A DNA stretch of 64,000 nucleotides from Anaerolineae bacterium (GTDB lineage Bacteria; Chloroflexota; Anaerolineae; Promineifilales; Promineifilaceae). The notes beneath the pieces are model-generated. The model was not told the origin of the DNA. It did no database searches and was given only the letters and a program-made list of their open reading frames with translations. Position numbers and translations under genes: made by a program. Positions 44,150-51,796 of the stretch are shown piece by piece; positions within the stretch are counted from its first letter, which is position 1, and every line of letters begins with the position of its first letter. The stretch lies in the NCBI GenBank assembly GCA_023382655.1, contig JAHDWK010000006.1, positions 62,001 through 126,000 on the forward strand, written 5' to 3'.

Positions 44150-44181
44150 ATCGCGGGGAAATTAACCAATCTCCCCGCGAT
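44150..44181. terminator. Convergent hairpin between menE-like and gltA genes
   Basis: ATCGCGGGGA (44150-44159) pairs with TCCCCGCGAT (44172-44181), a perfect 10-bp GC-rich stem starting right after the TAG stop. It probably terminates the plus-strand gene. No T-run follows. Confidence 0.6.
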
Positions 44182-44190
44182 AACTCCAAT

Positions 44191-44232
44191 CTCTAGCCAC
44201 GTTTCTCTAGCTACATTTCTCTAGCCACGTTC
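44191..44232. repeat. Three tandem 14-base copies at the gltA stop
   Basis: CTCTAGCCACGTTT is repeated at 44191, 44205 and 44219 with two or three substitutions. The copy at 44219-44232 contains the natural Glu-Arg-Gly-stop end of gltA; the others lie beyond the stop. The gene end was thus locally triplicated. Confidence 0.7.
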
Positions 44233-45510
44233 CGCCATCGGCACAAAGCTGCGGGTGGGGGAACCCAGATAGACCTGGCGGGGCCGGGCGATTTTCTGTT
44301 CGGAATCGGCCAGCATCTCCTGCCACTGCGCCAGCCAACCCACCGTGCGCGGAATGGCAAACAGCACCGGGAACATGGCAATGGGGAAGCGCATCGCCTG
44401 GTAAATGATGCCCGAATAAAAGTCTACATTCGGATACAGGTTACGCTGCACAAAAAAGTCATCTTCCAGAGCAATCCGTTCCAATTCCAGGGCAATATCC
44501 AGCAGCGGGTTACGCCCGGTCACTTCAAACACCTGGGCGGCCACCCGTTTGATGATGCGCGCCCGCGGATCATAATTTTTATACACCCGATGCCCAAAAC
44601 CCATAAGCAGCCGTTCCCGGTTTTTGACCGCCTTCATAAATTCCGGTACGTGTTTCACATCGCCAATTTCCAGCAACATGCGCAGCACTTCTTCATTCGC
44701 GCCACCGTGCAGCGGGCCATAAAGGGCAGCGGCCGCGCCGGCCATCGCCGTGTAAGGGTCGGTGTGGCTGGAGCCAATGACACGCATGGCGGCCGTACCA
44801 CAATTTTGCTCATGGTCGGCGTGCAGGATGAACAAGACATCCAGAGCGTGAGCCAGCACCGGGTCTGGCTCATATTTTTCCTGGGTCATTTGGTCCAACA
44901 TGCGCAGGAAGTTGCCGGTGTAGCTGAGGTCGTTGTCCGGGTAGACGTAGGGCAGACCGCGGCTGTGGCGATAGGAAAAGGCGGCCACAGTGGGCACTTT
45001 AGCGATGAGGCGCTTGATTTGTTTCAGGCGGGCGCTGGCGTCATCAATGCGCCGGCCTTCGGGGTAATAAGTGGACATAGCGGCGATGGTGGCAATGAAC
45101 ATGCCCATGGGATGCGCATCATGGCGGAAGGCGTGCATGAGCTGTTTGATGTTTTCATGGACAAAGGTGTGGTGCAAAATGTCATATTCCCAGGCGTCGT
45201 ATTGCTCTTTGGTGGGCAATTCGCCAAAGAGGATGAGGTAGGCAACTTCCAGGAAGTTAGACTGTTCGGCCAGTTGTTCAATGGGGTAGCCGCGATATTC
45301 CAAAATGCCTTTGTCACCATCTATATAAGTGATAGTGCTTTTGGTTGAGGCGGTGTTGGTGAAGGCGGGGTCATAGCTCATCATGCCAAAATCATCGTCG
45401 TTGACTTTGATCTGGCGCAGACTGATGGCTTTGATAGTGTCGTTTTCGATAGGAACTTCATAGGTTCGGCCAGTGCGGTTGTCGGTGATGGTTAATGTCT
45501 CTTTGCTCAT
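44221..45510 (-). CDS. gltA: Citrate synthase
   Basis: A 429-residue type II-like citrate synthase. An N-terminal extension (LTITDNRTGRTYEVPIENDT) precedes ITYIDGDKGILEYRGYPIEQ. Active-site His regions are LHGGANEEVLRMLLEIGDV and GFGHRVYKNYDPRARIIKR, with FYSGIIYQAMRFP and the C-terminal VPMAERG. It catalyses oxaloacetate plus acetyl-CoA to citrate, the TCA entry step. The start ATG has GGAGG five bases upstream. No ACGGCCGT octamer falls in the gene. Confidence 0.92.
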   Translation of the reverse strand: MSKETLTITDNRTGRTYEVPIENDTIKAISLRQIKVNDDDFGMMSYDPAFTNTASTKSTITYIDGDKGILEYRGYPIEQLAEQSNFLEVAYLILFGELPTKEQYDAWEYDILHHTFVHENIKQLMHAFRHDAHPMGMFIATIAAMSTYYPEGRRIDDASARLKQIKRLIAKVPTVAAFSYRHSRGLPYVYPDNDLSYTGNFLRMLDQMTQEKYEPDPVLAHALDVLFILHADHEQNCGTAAMRVIGSSHTDPYTAMAGAAAALYGPLHGGANEEVLRMLLEIGDVKHVPEFMKAVKNRERLLMGFGHRVYKNYDPRARIIKRVAAQVFEVTGRNPLLDIALELERIALEDDFFVQRNLYPNVDFYSGIIYQAMRFPIAMFPVLFAIPRTVGWLAQWQEMLADSEQKIARPRQVYLGSPTRSFVPMAERG

Positions 45511-45661
45511 GGTATCCTCCAGTTTTTATGAGGGAATCTGATAAAGCGGTACTGATAGCAGAAGTATATCGGTTTTGGAACGGGAGGGGTAATGTGTTGT
45601 CGGCAATGGCGGTTTTACAAGCATTGTTAGCCAACCAGCTCAATTGGTGGACTCTCGCAGG

Positions 45662-46369
45662 TTAAGGGGCTTGAAGTAGTTGGGCTGCCATCATTACCAA
45701 TGCCTGGGTCACTGCCTGTGCATCCACCAGCATGTGAAAATGCCCGGCCTGGAATTGAATGAAAGGCCAGCCCTGTTCTATGGCTCGCCTGGCGGGTAGG
45801 TTGTAGGCTTCTGTAAATTGGATGTAGCCGCAGGAGACTTCCGACCAATGGTGGGAAACTGGCAACTTTTCGCTAAAGTACCGTAACCCTCGTGGCCTTA
45901 TTTCTGTCAGCATTTGGCGGCGGAGTGTGTCGTCCGCTATTTCACCTTGCAGATCAGTGTCGCTCCAGGTGGGGAAACGGCCGTCAGCCATCAGATAGTT
46001 CTCAAACTCAGTGACCCATGCCGGTGACTCGGCTTTTATCATTTCCAACCGGCTGGCTTGAGGGGTGGGCAGACCGGCATCCACAAAAATGAAACCGGTT
46101 GGGGTACTCGCAAGCCGGTCTGCAATCATCGGCAGGAGTGGGCCGGCGCCGCTGTGACCAACCAAAATCCAGGGAGGCGCGATGCCCGATGCCTTGATGA
46201 CGACCGCGGCAGAGTCAGCGTGTTGTTCACCAAACGGCCGTGTGTCCCCTTCACTGTCAACCGGGTTAGCGATAATCACTTGATGGCCTTGCTGCGTCAG
46301 TTGGTCAGCCACCAGCTTCCAGGTCAATGGCCCGACTAAGGGGCTGGGGACGAGCGCAAAAGCTGTCAT
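45662..46369 (-). CDS. Alpha/beta hydrolase
   Basis: A 235-residue hydrolase with nucleophile elbow VGHSGAG (Ser73), a conserved start (ALVPSPLVGPLTW) resembling the salicylate esterase/AB-hydrolase_6-like group, and a C-terminal catalytic His in QAGHFHMLVDAQAV. The substrate is unknown. The start lies 14 bases after the cca stop, so it is likely cotranscribed with that gene. Confidence 0.75.
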   Translation of the reverse strand: MTAFALVPSPLVGPLTWKLVADQLTQQGHQVIIANPVDSEGDTRPFGEQHADSAAVVIKASGIAPPWILVGHSGAGPLLPMIADRLASTPTGFIFVDAGLPTPQASRLEMIKAESPAWVTEFENYLMADGRFPTWSDTDLQGEIADDTLRRQMLTEIRPRGLRYFSEKLPVSHHWSEVSCGYIQFTEAYNLPARRAIEQGWPFIQFQAGHFHMLVDAQAVTQALVMMAAQLLQAP

Positions 46370-46383
46370 GTCATTCCTCGTGG

Positions 46384-48024
46384 TCAGGTATGGGAGAGGC
46401 GGGCGAAGGCGAGGGCCTGTTCGCGGGTGTGGATTTCGCCGGCAGCCTGACTCTCCTGAATGAGGCGCAGCAAACGGCCGACTTCAGGGCCGGGGGAGAG
46501 GTGGAGTTCGGCGATCAGGTCACGGCCGTTCACCAGCGGCGGTGGCGCAACCGTTTCTTCATGCCGCGTGAAGTAATGGTCTAACAATTGCGCCACAACA
46601 TCCAGGAGCCGCTCCCATTCCACCGTTTCGCCGGGGCCATTACGGGCCGCCAGATGGTCGGCCAGGGAGAGAATGGCCACGTCCAGCCCGGCCGTACCCA
46701 GCGCGCGGAAGTAGCGATACACGGTGCGGCGGGAGAGGGTGGTTTTGTTCTGGCTGAGGAGGAGGGGACGCATGTGCCCGGCGACGATGCGCCGCACATG
46801 ACTGACGGCGTCGTTACTAAGCGCCAGCCGGTGCAGTTGGCGGGCGGTGGTGACCGCACCGTGTTGATCGTGGTCAAAAAAGCGGATGCGGCCCGAAGCG
46901 GCTTTGGGCTCGCCGTCCTCATCCACCGTGCGCGTCTCTGGTTTGCCCACATCATGGTAGAGCGCGCCCAGACGGAGCAGGGTACGGCCGTCTACACCCC
47001 CATCCACCAACCGCTGCCAATGCGTCTGCAAACCGGGCGCATAAGCAGCCAGGCGGGAGTGAACTGTCTGTAGAGCTGGGGATGAGGGTAGTACGGCCGT
47101 CAGCGCTCCTTCCACCTGCACCAACCAGCGCAGCACAGAAATGGTATGCGCCAGCACATCCTCATGGTGCGGCGGCGACTGGGTAACACCCGCTTCAGCG
47201 GCAATTTCCGGCAATATCACCAGCAGCAGACCTAACACGTGCATCTGGCGTATCGCTTCATCCGGCTGGTTGGTTTGCAGCAGCTTCAGCAGTTCGTCAC
47301 GAATACGTTCGGTGGAGACGACCGTCAGATGAGGGGCGGCAGCAGTGATGGCCTCGGCCGTTTCCGGGGCTAAGGCAAACCCCAACCGCAGCGCCAACCG
47401 CAAGCCACGCAAAGTTCGCACCGGGTCATCCAACAGCGAGCGGTCGTGGATGTGGCGAATGAGTCTGGCTTGCAGGTCGGCCCGGCCGTTGCTGGGGTCA
47501 ATCAGGCTGGCGTCGGTGTGGGCGGCGGCGGGCAGGGCAATGGCGTTAATGGTAAAGTCACGGCCGTACAGGTCGGCTTCCAGATCGGGGCCACGAAAAC
47601 AGGTGAAGTCCAGATAGGTGTGACTGTCTGGCAAAATGACGCGCCCGGTATCGCGCTCTTTATCCAGCACATAGGCGGGCACACCCAGAGCATCGGCCAC
47701 ACGAAAGCTGAGTTTGACGGCAGCGGCAGGCTGCACAAAATCGAGGTCGTAGCTTACCTGCCCCAACAAGGCATCACGCACTGCGCCGCCAACCAGGTAC
47801 ACGGGTTGGGCTTCCTGGGCGAATAACGGCCGTAACTGCTCCATGAGTGCGGGCAAGGGCAACGGCCGTCCGCCAGGCGGCTCGATGAATTGCAGGGTGA
47901 AGCGGTCACGGGGGCGACTGCGGCGGGCGGCATGGGCGGCGGCCACGGCCGTGTAACCCACCCCGGCCACATCATCACCCACCAGCGCTACCCAGCGGCC
48001 AGCATATGGTTGCAAATCGGTCAT
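46384..48024 (-). CDS. cca: CCA tRNA nucleotidyltransferase/poly(A) polymerase family protein with HD domain
   Basis: A 546-residue protein. Residues about 5-50 (PYAGRWVALVGDDVAGVGYT, then ARRSRPRDRFTLQFIEPPGG) resemble a DUF5678-like domain fused at the N-terminus. The class II nucleotidyltransferase head has LVGGAVRDALLG and the DxD of SYDLDFV, with GRDFTINAIALP and LLDDPVRTLRGLRLALRLGF. An HD domain follows (LYHDVGKPETRTVDEDGEPK). It adds or repairs tRNA 3'-CCA, or acts as a poly(A) polymerase. The ATG is embedded in the ATGACC repeat words of the upstream intergenic element, without an SD. Confidence 0.88.
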   Translation of the reverse strand: MTDLQPYAGRWVALVGDDVAGVGYTAVAAAHAARRSRPRDRFTLQFIEPPGGRPLPLPALMEQLRPLFAQEAQPVYLVGGAVRDALLGQVSYDLDFVQPAAAVKLSFRVADALGVPAYVLDKERDTGRVILPDSHTYLDFTCFRGPDLEADLYGRDFTINAIALPAAAHTDASLIDPSNGRADLQARLIRHIHDRSLLDDPVRTLRGLRLALRLGFALAPETAEAITAAAPHLTVVSTERIRDELLKLLQTNQPDEAIRQMHVLGLLLVILPEIAAEAGVTQSPPHHEDVLAHTISVLRWLVQVEGALTAVLPSSPALQTVHSRLAAYAPGLQTHWQRLVDGGVDGRTLLRLGALYHDVGKPETRTVDEDGEPKAASGRIRFFDHDQHGAVTTARQLHRLALSNDAVSHVRRIVAGHMRPLLLSQNKTTLSRRTVYRYFRALGTAGLDVAILSLADHLAARNGPGETVEWERLLDVVAQLLDHYFTRHEETVAPPPLVNGRDLIAELHLSPGPEVGRLLRLIQESQAAGEIHTREQALAFARLSHT

Positions 48025-48081
48025 TGGTCATTGGTCACTGGTCATTTGTCCGCCAATGACAAAGGACAAATGACCAATGAC
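48020..48081. repeat. Intergenic self-complementary element, ggtcattggtca word
   Basis: GTCATTG words are repeated from 48020, and 48034-48051 (GTCACTGGTCATTTGTCC) pairs with 48064-48081 (GGACAAATGACCAATGAC) with one mismatch. It fills the gap between hpt and cca, reaching into the cca start codon on one side and six bases from the hpt stop on the other. Confidence 0.75.
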
Positions 48082-48087
48082 AACAGT

Positions 48088-48651
48088 TCACGCCATTAAA
48101 TGGGCAAAAATCTCCGGTTTGAGGATAGCGACAAAGGGCAGATTACGGTACAGCTCGTCGAAGTCCAGGCCGTAGCCCACTACAAATTCATCGGGGATGT
48201 CGAAGCCGATGTAGTCAATGGGCACGTCTATTTCGCGGCGGGAAGGTTTGTTCAACAGGGTACAAATCTTCAGGGAGGCGGGCTGGCGCGCCAACAAATT
48301 CTGACGCATGTAGCTGAGGGTACGGCCGCTGTCAACGATGTCTTCGATGATGAGTACGTGACGGCCGTCAATAGGCTGTTTCAAATCCATGATAATCTGC
48401 ACCGCGCCGCTGCTGCGTGTGCCGCTACCATAGCTGGAGACGCCCATAAAGTCCAGGGCGTGCGGCCGTTGCAGCGCCCGGCTTAAATCACCCAAAAAGA
48501 TATACCCCCCCTTCAGCACACAAATGAGCAGCAAATCATCCAATGCAGCATAATCCGCCTCAATTTGCCGTGCCATTTCCACGATACGCGCCTGAATTTG
48601 GGCCTGGTCAATAAAAACTCGTTCGATGTGGTCGTACAGGTTGGGGATCAT
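48088..48651 (-). CDS. hpt: Hypoxanthine (guanine) phosphoribosyltransferase
   Basis: A 187-residue purine salvage enzyme. It has the flexible-loop region (DLLLICVLKGGYIFLGDLSR), the PRPP-binding motif VLIIEDIVDSGRTL, and IDYIGFDIPDEFVVGYGLDF near the end. It forms IMP/GMP from the base and PRPP. ATG 48651 is chosen because the longer frame would translate the palindromic intergenic repeat. It lies between tdk and cca on the same strand. Confidence 0.93.
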   Translation of the reverse strand: MIPNLYDHIERVFIDQAQIQARIVEMARQIEADYAALDDLLLICVLKGGYIFLGDLSRALQRPHALDFMGVSSYGSGTRSSGAVQIIMDLKQPIDGRHVLIIEDIVDSGRTLSYMRQNLLARQPASLKICTLLNKPSRREIDVPIDYIGFDIPDEFVVGYGLDFDELYRNLPFVAILKPEIFAHLMA

Positions 48652-48656
48652 GATAT

Positions 48657-48707
48657 TGGGTAATTGAGTAATTGGGTAATTACCCAATTACTCAATTACT
48701 ATTCTTA
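48657..48707. repeat. Perfect 34-base palindrome between tdk and hpt
   Basis: Bases 48663-48696 read ATTGAGTAATTGGGTAA followed by its exact complement, with further ATTGGGTAA and TTACTATT words outside. The stop codon of tdk (48692-48694) lies inside the right arm, and the left edge is a few bases from the hpt start codon. Confidence 0.85.
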
Positions 48708-49279
48708 GCCGGGGCCACCTGGTGGCAGTGGCGGCAGCGGGCCTCATACACTTCGGCCGCACCGACCAACACCACCGGATCATCATAGGCGGCGGGACGG
48801 CCGTCAATCAGGCGTTGGGTGCGGTTGGCTTCCTCGCCACAAATGACACAGATGGCGTGCAGTTTGTCTACCATTTCCGCGCGGACAATCAGGCCCGGCA
48901 TAGGGCCAAAAGGCTCGCCACGAAAATCGGTATCCAGCCCGGCGCAGATGACCCGTTTGCCCTGGTTGGCCAGCGTTTCACAGAGGGGGATAACGGCCGT
49001 GTCAAAGAACTGTACCTCATCAATCGCCACCACGGTTGTATCAGGTTCCAACTGCGCCAGAATTTCCTGGGCATCTTGCACCGGCTGGGCTTCAAACGCC
49101 AACCCATTATGCGATGTCACTCTTTCCACATGATAACGGTCATCAATGACCGGTTTGAACACCTGCACCTTTTGCCGGGCAATACCGGCCCGGCGCAGGC
49201 GGCGGATGAGTTCCTCCGTTTTGCCGCTAAACATGCTACCACAAATGACTTCCAGACGGCCGTGCGTGTGTGTTGTCAT
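48692..49279 (-). CDS. tdk: Thymidine kinase
   Basis: A 195-residue type II thymidine kinase. It has P-loop [11 protein letters not shown], the catalytic base region [24 protein letters not shown], and zinc Cys pairs CVIC and CRHC flanking the lasso ([19 protein letters not shown]). It phosphorylates thymidine with ATP in pyrimidine salvage, fitting the adjacent hpt salvage gene. ATG 49279 has GGGAG five bases upstream; a longer in-frame extension is not supported. Confidence 0.95.
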   Translation of the reverse strand: MTTHTHGRLEVICGSMFSGKTEELIRRLRRAGIARQKVQVFKPVIDDRYHVERVTSHNGLAFEAQPVQDAQEILAQLEPDTTVVAIDEVQFFDTAVIPLCETLANQGKRVICAGLDTDFRGEPFGPMPGLIVRAEMVDKLHAICVICGEEANRTQRLIDGRPAAYDDPVVLVGAAEVYEARCRHCHQVAPAKNSN

Positions 49280-49372
49280 ACAATCTCCCGATATTTTGAC
49301 GCAAAGGCATAAAGGGGCAAAAAAGAGGGAAGAAAGAAAAGAAAAAACTGCGTCATCTGTGAAATCTGTGGA

Positions 49373-49403
49373 TAAAAAAAAGCAGATACGTTGCCGCATC
49401 TGC
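49373..49403 (-). terminator. Terminator of the L21-L27-L31 operon
   Basis: On the minus strand GCAGAT (49403-49398) and ATCTGC (49387-49382) flank a 10-base loop and are followed by a run of eight T (49381-49374). It lies downstream of rpmE and before tdk. Confidence 0.75.
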
Positions 49404-49451
49404 CTTTATTGCCTCTAATCTTTGCGCCCTTCGCGTCCTTCGCAGATGTTT

Positions 49452-49898
49452 TTACTCGATCAGCCCTTCGGCGCGCAGGAAACGTTTGATGTCAATGAGC
49501 GCTTTTTGACCGATGCCGGGCAGCGCCAGGAGAGCATCCTCACCCTTCTGCAACAGATTCATCACATCACCGACGGTAGTTACGCCGGCTTCTTGCAACG
49601 CTTTTTCGGCGCGGGTGCCTAAAGACATGGAGTCCACGCTCAGATTCACCGGTTTGGCTTTTTCTTCGCGCACTTCGATTTGTTTGACCATCGAATCCCG
49701 TTTTTGCAGACGGCGCATAAAGCGGTCTACCTGGCCTTCGGTGTCTACCAATCGCTGCTGCCCGGTATAAAATGGGTGGGTCCCAGACCAGATTTCCAGG
49801 CGAATTTCGGGTGATGTGGAACCAACGGTCATCACGACTTCGCCATCTACCAGCACTTTGGCGTCTGGGTACCATTTGGGATGAATATCACTTTTCAT
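49452..49898 (-). CDS. rpmE: Ribosomal protein L31 fused to an RNA polymerase alpha-CTD-like domain
   Basis: A 148-residue protein. Residues 1-70 are L31 (KSDIHPKWYPDAKVLVDGE, then SGTHPFYTGQQRLVDTEGQV). They have no zinc cysteines, i.e. the Cys-minus form. Residues about 85-148 (LSVDSMSLGTRAEKALQEAG, TTVGDVMNLLQKGEDALLAL and PGIGQKALIDIKRFLRAEGL) match the helix-hairpin-helix pattern of the alpha-subunit C-terminal domain (LSVRSYNCLKRANINTVGDL-like). Usual L31 is 65-90 residues. The extension could bind nucleic acid or RNA polymerase. It is last in an operon with L27 and L21. Confidence 0.9.
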   Translation of the reverse strand: MKSDIHPKWYPDAKVLVDGEVVMTVGSTSPEIRLEIWSGTHPFYTGQQRLVDTEGQVDRFMRRLQKRDSMVKQIEVREEKAKPVNLSVDSMSLGTRAEKALQEAGVTTVGDVMNLLQKGEDALLALPGIGQKALIDIKRFLRAEGLIE

Positions 49899-49910
49899 GG
49901 CCGCGCTCCC

Positions 49911-50168
49911 TTAACTTTCCACCGGATAGACGCTGATGTATTTACGGCCGTGCCGCTCTTCAAACGTCACCTGGCCATCCACCATAGCGTAAATGGTGAA
50001 ATCTTTGCCCATACCTACATTCTGGCCGGGCTTAAACGGGGTGCCCCGCTGCCGCACAATGATATTGCCGGGGATGACATGTTCCCCACCAAAGCGCTTC
50101 ACGCCTAACCGTTTTGATTGACTGTCACGGCCGTTCTTGCTTGAACCGGCCCCTTTCTTATGTGCCAT
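49911..50168 (-). CDS. rpmA: Ribosomal protein L27
   Basis: An 85-residue protein with the L27 hallmark start [40 protein letters not shown] and [20 protein letters not shown]. It sits near the peptidyl transferase centre of the 50S subunit. It follows L21 by 11 bases and precedes L31 by 12 bases in one operon. No N-terminal cleaved extension is present. Confidence 0.97.
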   Translation of the reverse strand: MAHKKGAGSSKNGRDSQSKRLGVKRFGGEHVIPGNIIVRQRGTPFKPGQNVGMGKDFTIYAMVDGQVTFEERHGRKYISVYPVES

Positions 50169-50179
50169 AATACACTCTC

Positions 50180-50494
50180 CTAACCTGTCACAATCTCATC
50201 TACCCGCACACGGGTATACTGCTGACGATGGCCCCGACGACGGCGGTACCGCTTCTTGGGCTTATATTTCCAGACAAAAATCTTTTCGCCGCGAAACTGC
50301 TCCACAATGGTCGCTTTTACAGTTACGCCCGCAATGGTGGGCTGGCCTATTGTTACTTCATCGCCGTTTGCCAGGAGCAGCACATTATTCAATTCAAACT
50401 GCTCACCGACTTCGTAGGGCAGCTTTTCAGTGACAAAGCTGTTGCCCGCTTCGGCGCGGTATTGCCGGCCACCACTTTCAACAATTGCGTACAT
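50180..50494 (-). CDS. rplU: Ribosomal protein L21
   Basis: A 104-residue protein: [20 protein letters not shown], then [20 protein letters not shown] and the basic RNA-binding end [21 protein letters not shown] large-subunit protein binding 23S rRNA. ATG 50494 has GGAGG six bases before it; the longer frame would read through the leader hairpin. It is first in the rplU-rpmA-rpmE operon. Confidence 0.96.
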   Translation of the reverse strand: MYAIVESGGRQYRAEAGNSFVTEKLPYEVGEQFELNNVLLLANGDEVTIGQPTIAGVTVKATIVEQFRGEKIFVWKYKPKKRYRRRRGHRQQYTRVRVDEIVTG

Positions 50495-50505
50495 GGGTTG
50501 CCTCC

Positions 50506-50535
50506 AAAAAATAACCAGCATCAGGGATGCTGGTT
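50506..50535 (-). promoter_or_regulatory. L21 leader hairpin with T-run (probable attenuator)
   Basis: On the minus strand AACCAGCATC (50535-50526) and GATGCTGGTT (50522-50513) form a perfect 10-bp stem, followed by ATTTTTT and then the GGAGG of rplU. A second stem TGTGGG/CCCACA lies upstream (about 50574-50550). A terminator-like structure placed between promoter and start suggests autoregulated attenuation, as in known L21 leader RNAs. Confidence 0.7.
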
Positions 50536-50586
50536 GTGGTTTTAATTTTGTGTGGGAAGTGGTGTTAACCCACACAGCGAAGCGGG

Positions 50587-50615
50587 ATTATAACGGGCGG
50601 CGGGGTTCCTGTCAA
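50587..50615 (-). promoter_or_regulatory. Consensus sigma-70 promoter of rplU-rpmA-rpmE
   Basis: The minus strand reads TTGACA (50615-50610), 17 bases, then TATAAT (50592-50587), a perfect consensus. About 90 bases of leader follow before the rplU start. Confidence 0.87.
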
Positions 50616-50630
50616 AAAAGTTGAGCGGTT

Positions 50631-50702
50631 ACATAGGGGCGACCCTTGTGGTCGCCTCGCATGGTGGTCGCCCAGCCGAGGGCAGGCACAAGGCCCACCC
50701 CT
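50631..50702. repeat. Intergenic self-complementary element, aggggcgaccc word
   Basis: ATAGGGGCGACCCTTGTGGTCGCC, then TGGTCGCCC and GGGCAGGCACAAGGCCCACCCCTAC, form imperfect internal complementarity: CTTGTG with CACAAG, and TAGGGG with CCCCTA. The element ends in the stop region of the dehalogenase-like gene. Confidence 0.5.
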
Positions 50703-51582
50703 ACTCAGCCATAAAATTCAAAATATGCCCGGCGATCTCTTCGCCCTTATCCTCCTGTAAAAAGTGACCGGCCTGGGTGATGACCGTTCTCGGTTGGTCG
50801 GCCTGGCGAATGTGCATCAGCCGCCGGAACCACAGGTCGCCGCCAGCGGTAATGGGGTCACTGTCGGAAAAGAGGATGAGGGTCGGCTTTTGCCATTCAG
50901 CCAACACCTGGCGGGCGGCGCGCATCTCGGCCGCGCCGGGATCATCAGGACTCGTCGGGACGAGCAGCGGCCAGGCGGCCACGCCTGCCTTGAATGATTC
51001 GTCGGGGAATGGGGCTTCATAGGCAGCCAACTCTTCAGGTGGCAGTTCGCTGACCGTACCACCCTGAATCACGCGCCCTACCGGGATACGGTTGCCGAAT
51101 TTTTCACAAAAGGCGCGCCAGCGCAGGAATGCTTCCGGCATTGCTTCGCCGCCGGGTAGGCCGGTGTTCATAATGACCAGTCGGGCAAAACGATCAGGGT
51201 GTTGGGACACGGCCGTCAGCCCCAACATGCCACCCCAATCCTGGCAAACCAGGGTAATGTTCTGTAAATCCAGCTTATGGATAAAACTCGTCAGCGCCTC
51301 TAAAAACATAGGGAACGAGTAAGCTGTCTGGTCGGCATATTTGTCGGAACGGCCAAAACCAGGGAAATCGGGGGCGATGACACGATGATGTGCAGCCAGC
51401 GGGGGGATCATTTTGCGGTAGAGGTAACTCCAACTAGGCTGCCCGTGCAGGCAGAGGATGATTTCGCCCGCGCCTTCATCCAGGTAATGCAGGCGGACAT
51501 CCTTTACCGTGACGTAGTGGGGGGCAAAAGGAAAATCAGGCAGGTTTTCAAAATGATGGTCAGGGGTACGTAAAATGATCAT
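50701..51582 (-). CDS. Haloalkane dehalogenase-like alpha/beta hydrolase
   Basis: A 293-residue hydrolase. It has the oxyanion motif [14 protein letters not shown], a nucleophile elbow CQDWGG (Asp115, Trp116) as in HLD-I dehalogenases, where Asp replaces the usual Ser, and a catalytic His in [14 protein letters not shown]. The W after the nucleophile Asp is one of the halide-stabilising residues in that family. Hydrolytic removal of halide from short haloalkanes is likely; related Asp-type hydrolases have other roles. Monocistronic. Confidence 0.82.
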   Translation of the reverse strand: MIILRTPDHHFENLPDFPFAPHYVTVKDVRLHYLDEGAGEIILCLHGQPSWSYLYRKMIPPLAAHHRVIAPDFPGFGRSDKYADQTAYSFPMFLEALTSFIHKLDLQNITLVCQDWGGMLGLTAVSQHPDRFARLVIMNTGLPGGEAMPEAFLRWRAFCEKFGNRIPVGRVIQGGTVSELPPEELAAYEAPFPDESFKAGVAAWPLLVPTSPDDPGAAEMRAARQVLAEWQKPTLILFSDSDPITAGGDLWFRRLMHIRQADQPRTVITQAGHFLQEDKGEEIAGHILNFMAE

Positions 51583-51796
51583 GGGCGAAATTGTAACCTG
51601 TGAGAGAGTGTTGCACCAGACGGCCGTGACGCTGTACCGTAATGACCAATGGGTTATCTACCCCATGCAGCAGTCATGGTATACTTGCCCCTAACTATCG
51701 CCAGCTTCAAGGCATCAACCTATCATCATTTCCAACAAACATAAACATACCTGACAGCCATTCAAAACGTCAGTTCGTACCGTTTAGCAAAGTACC

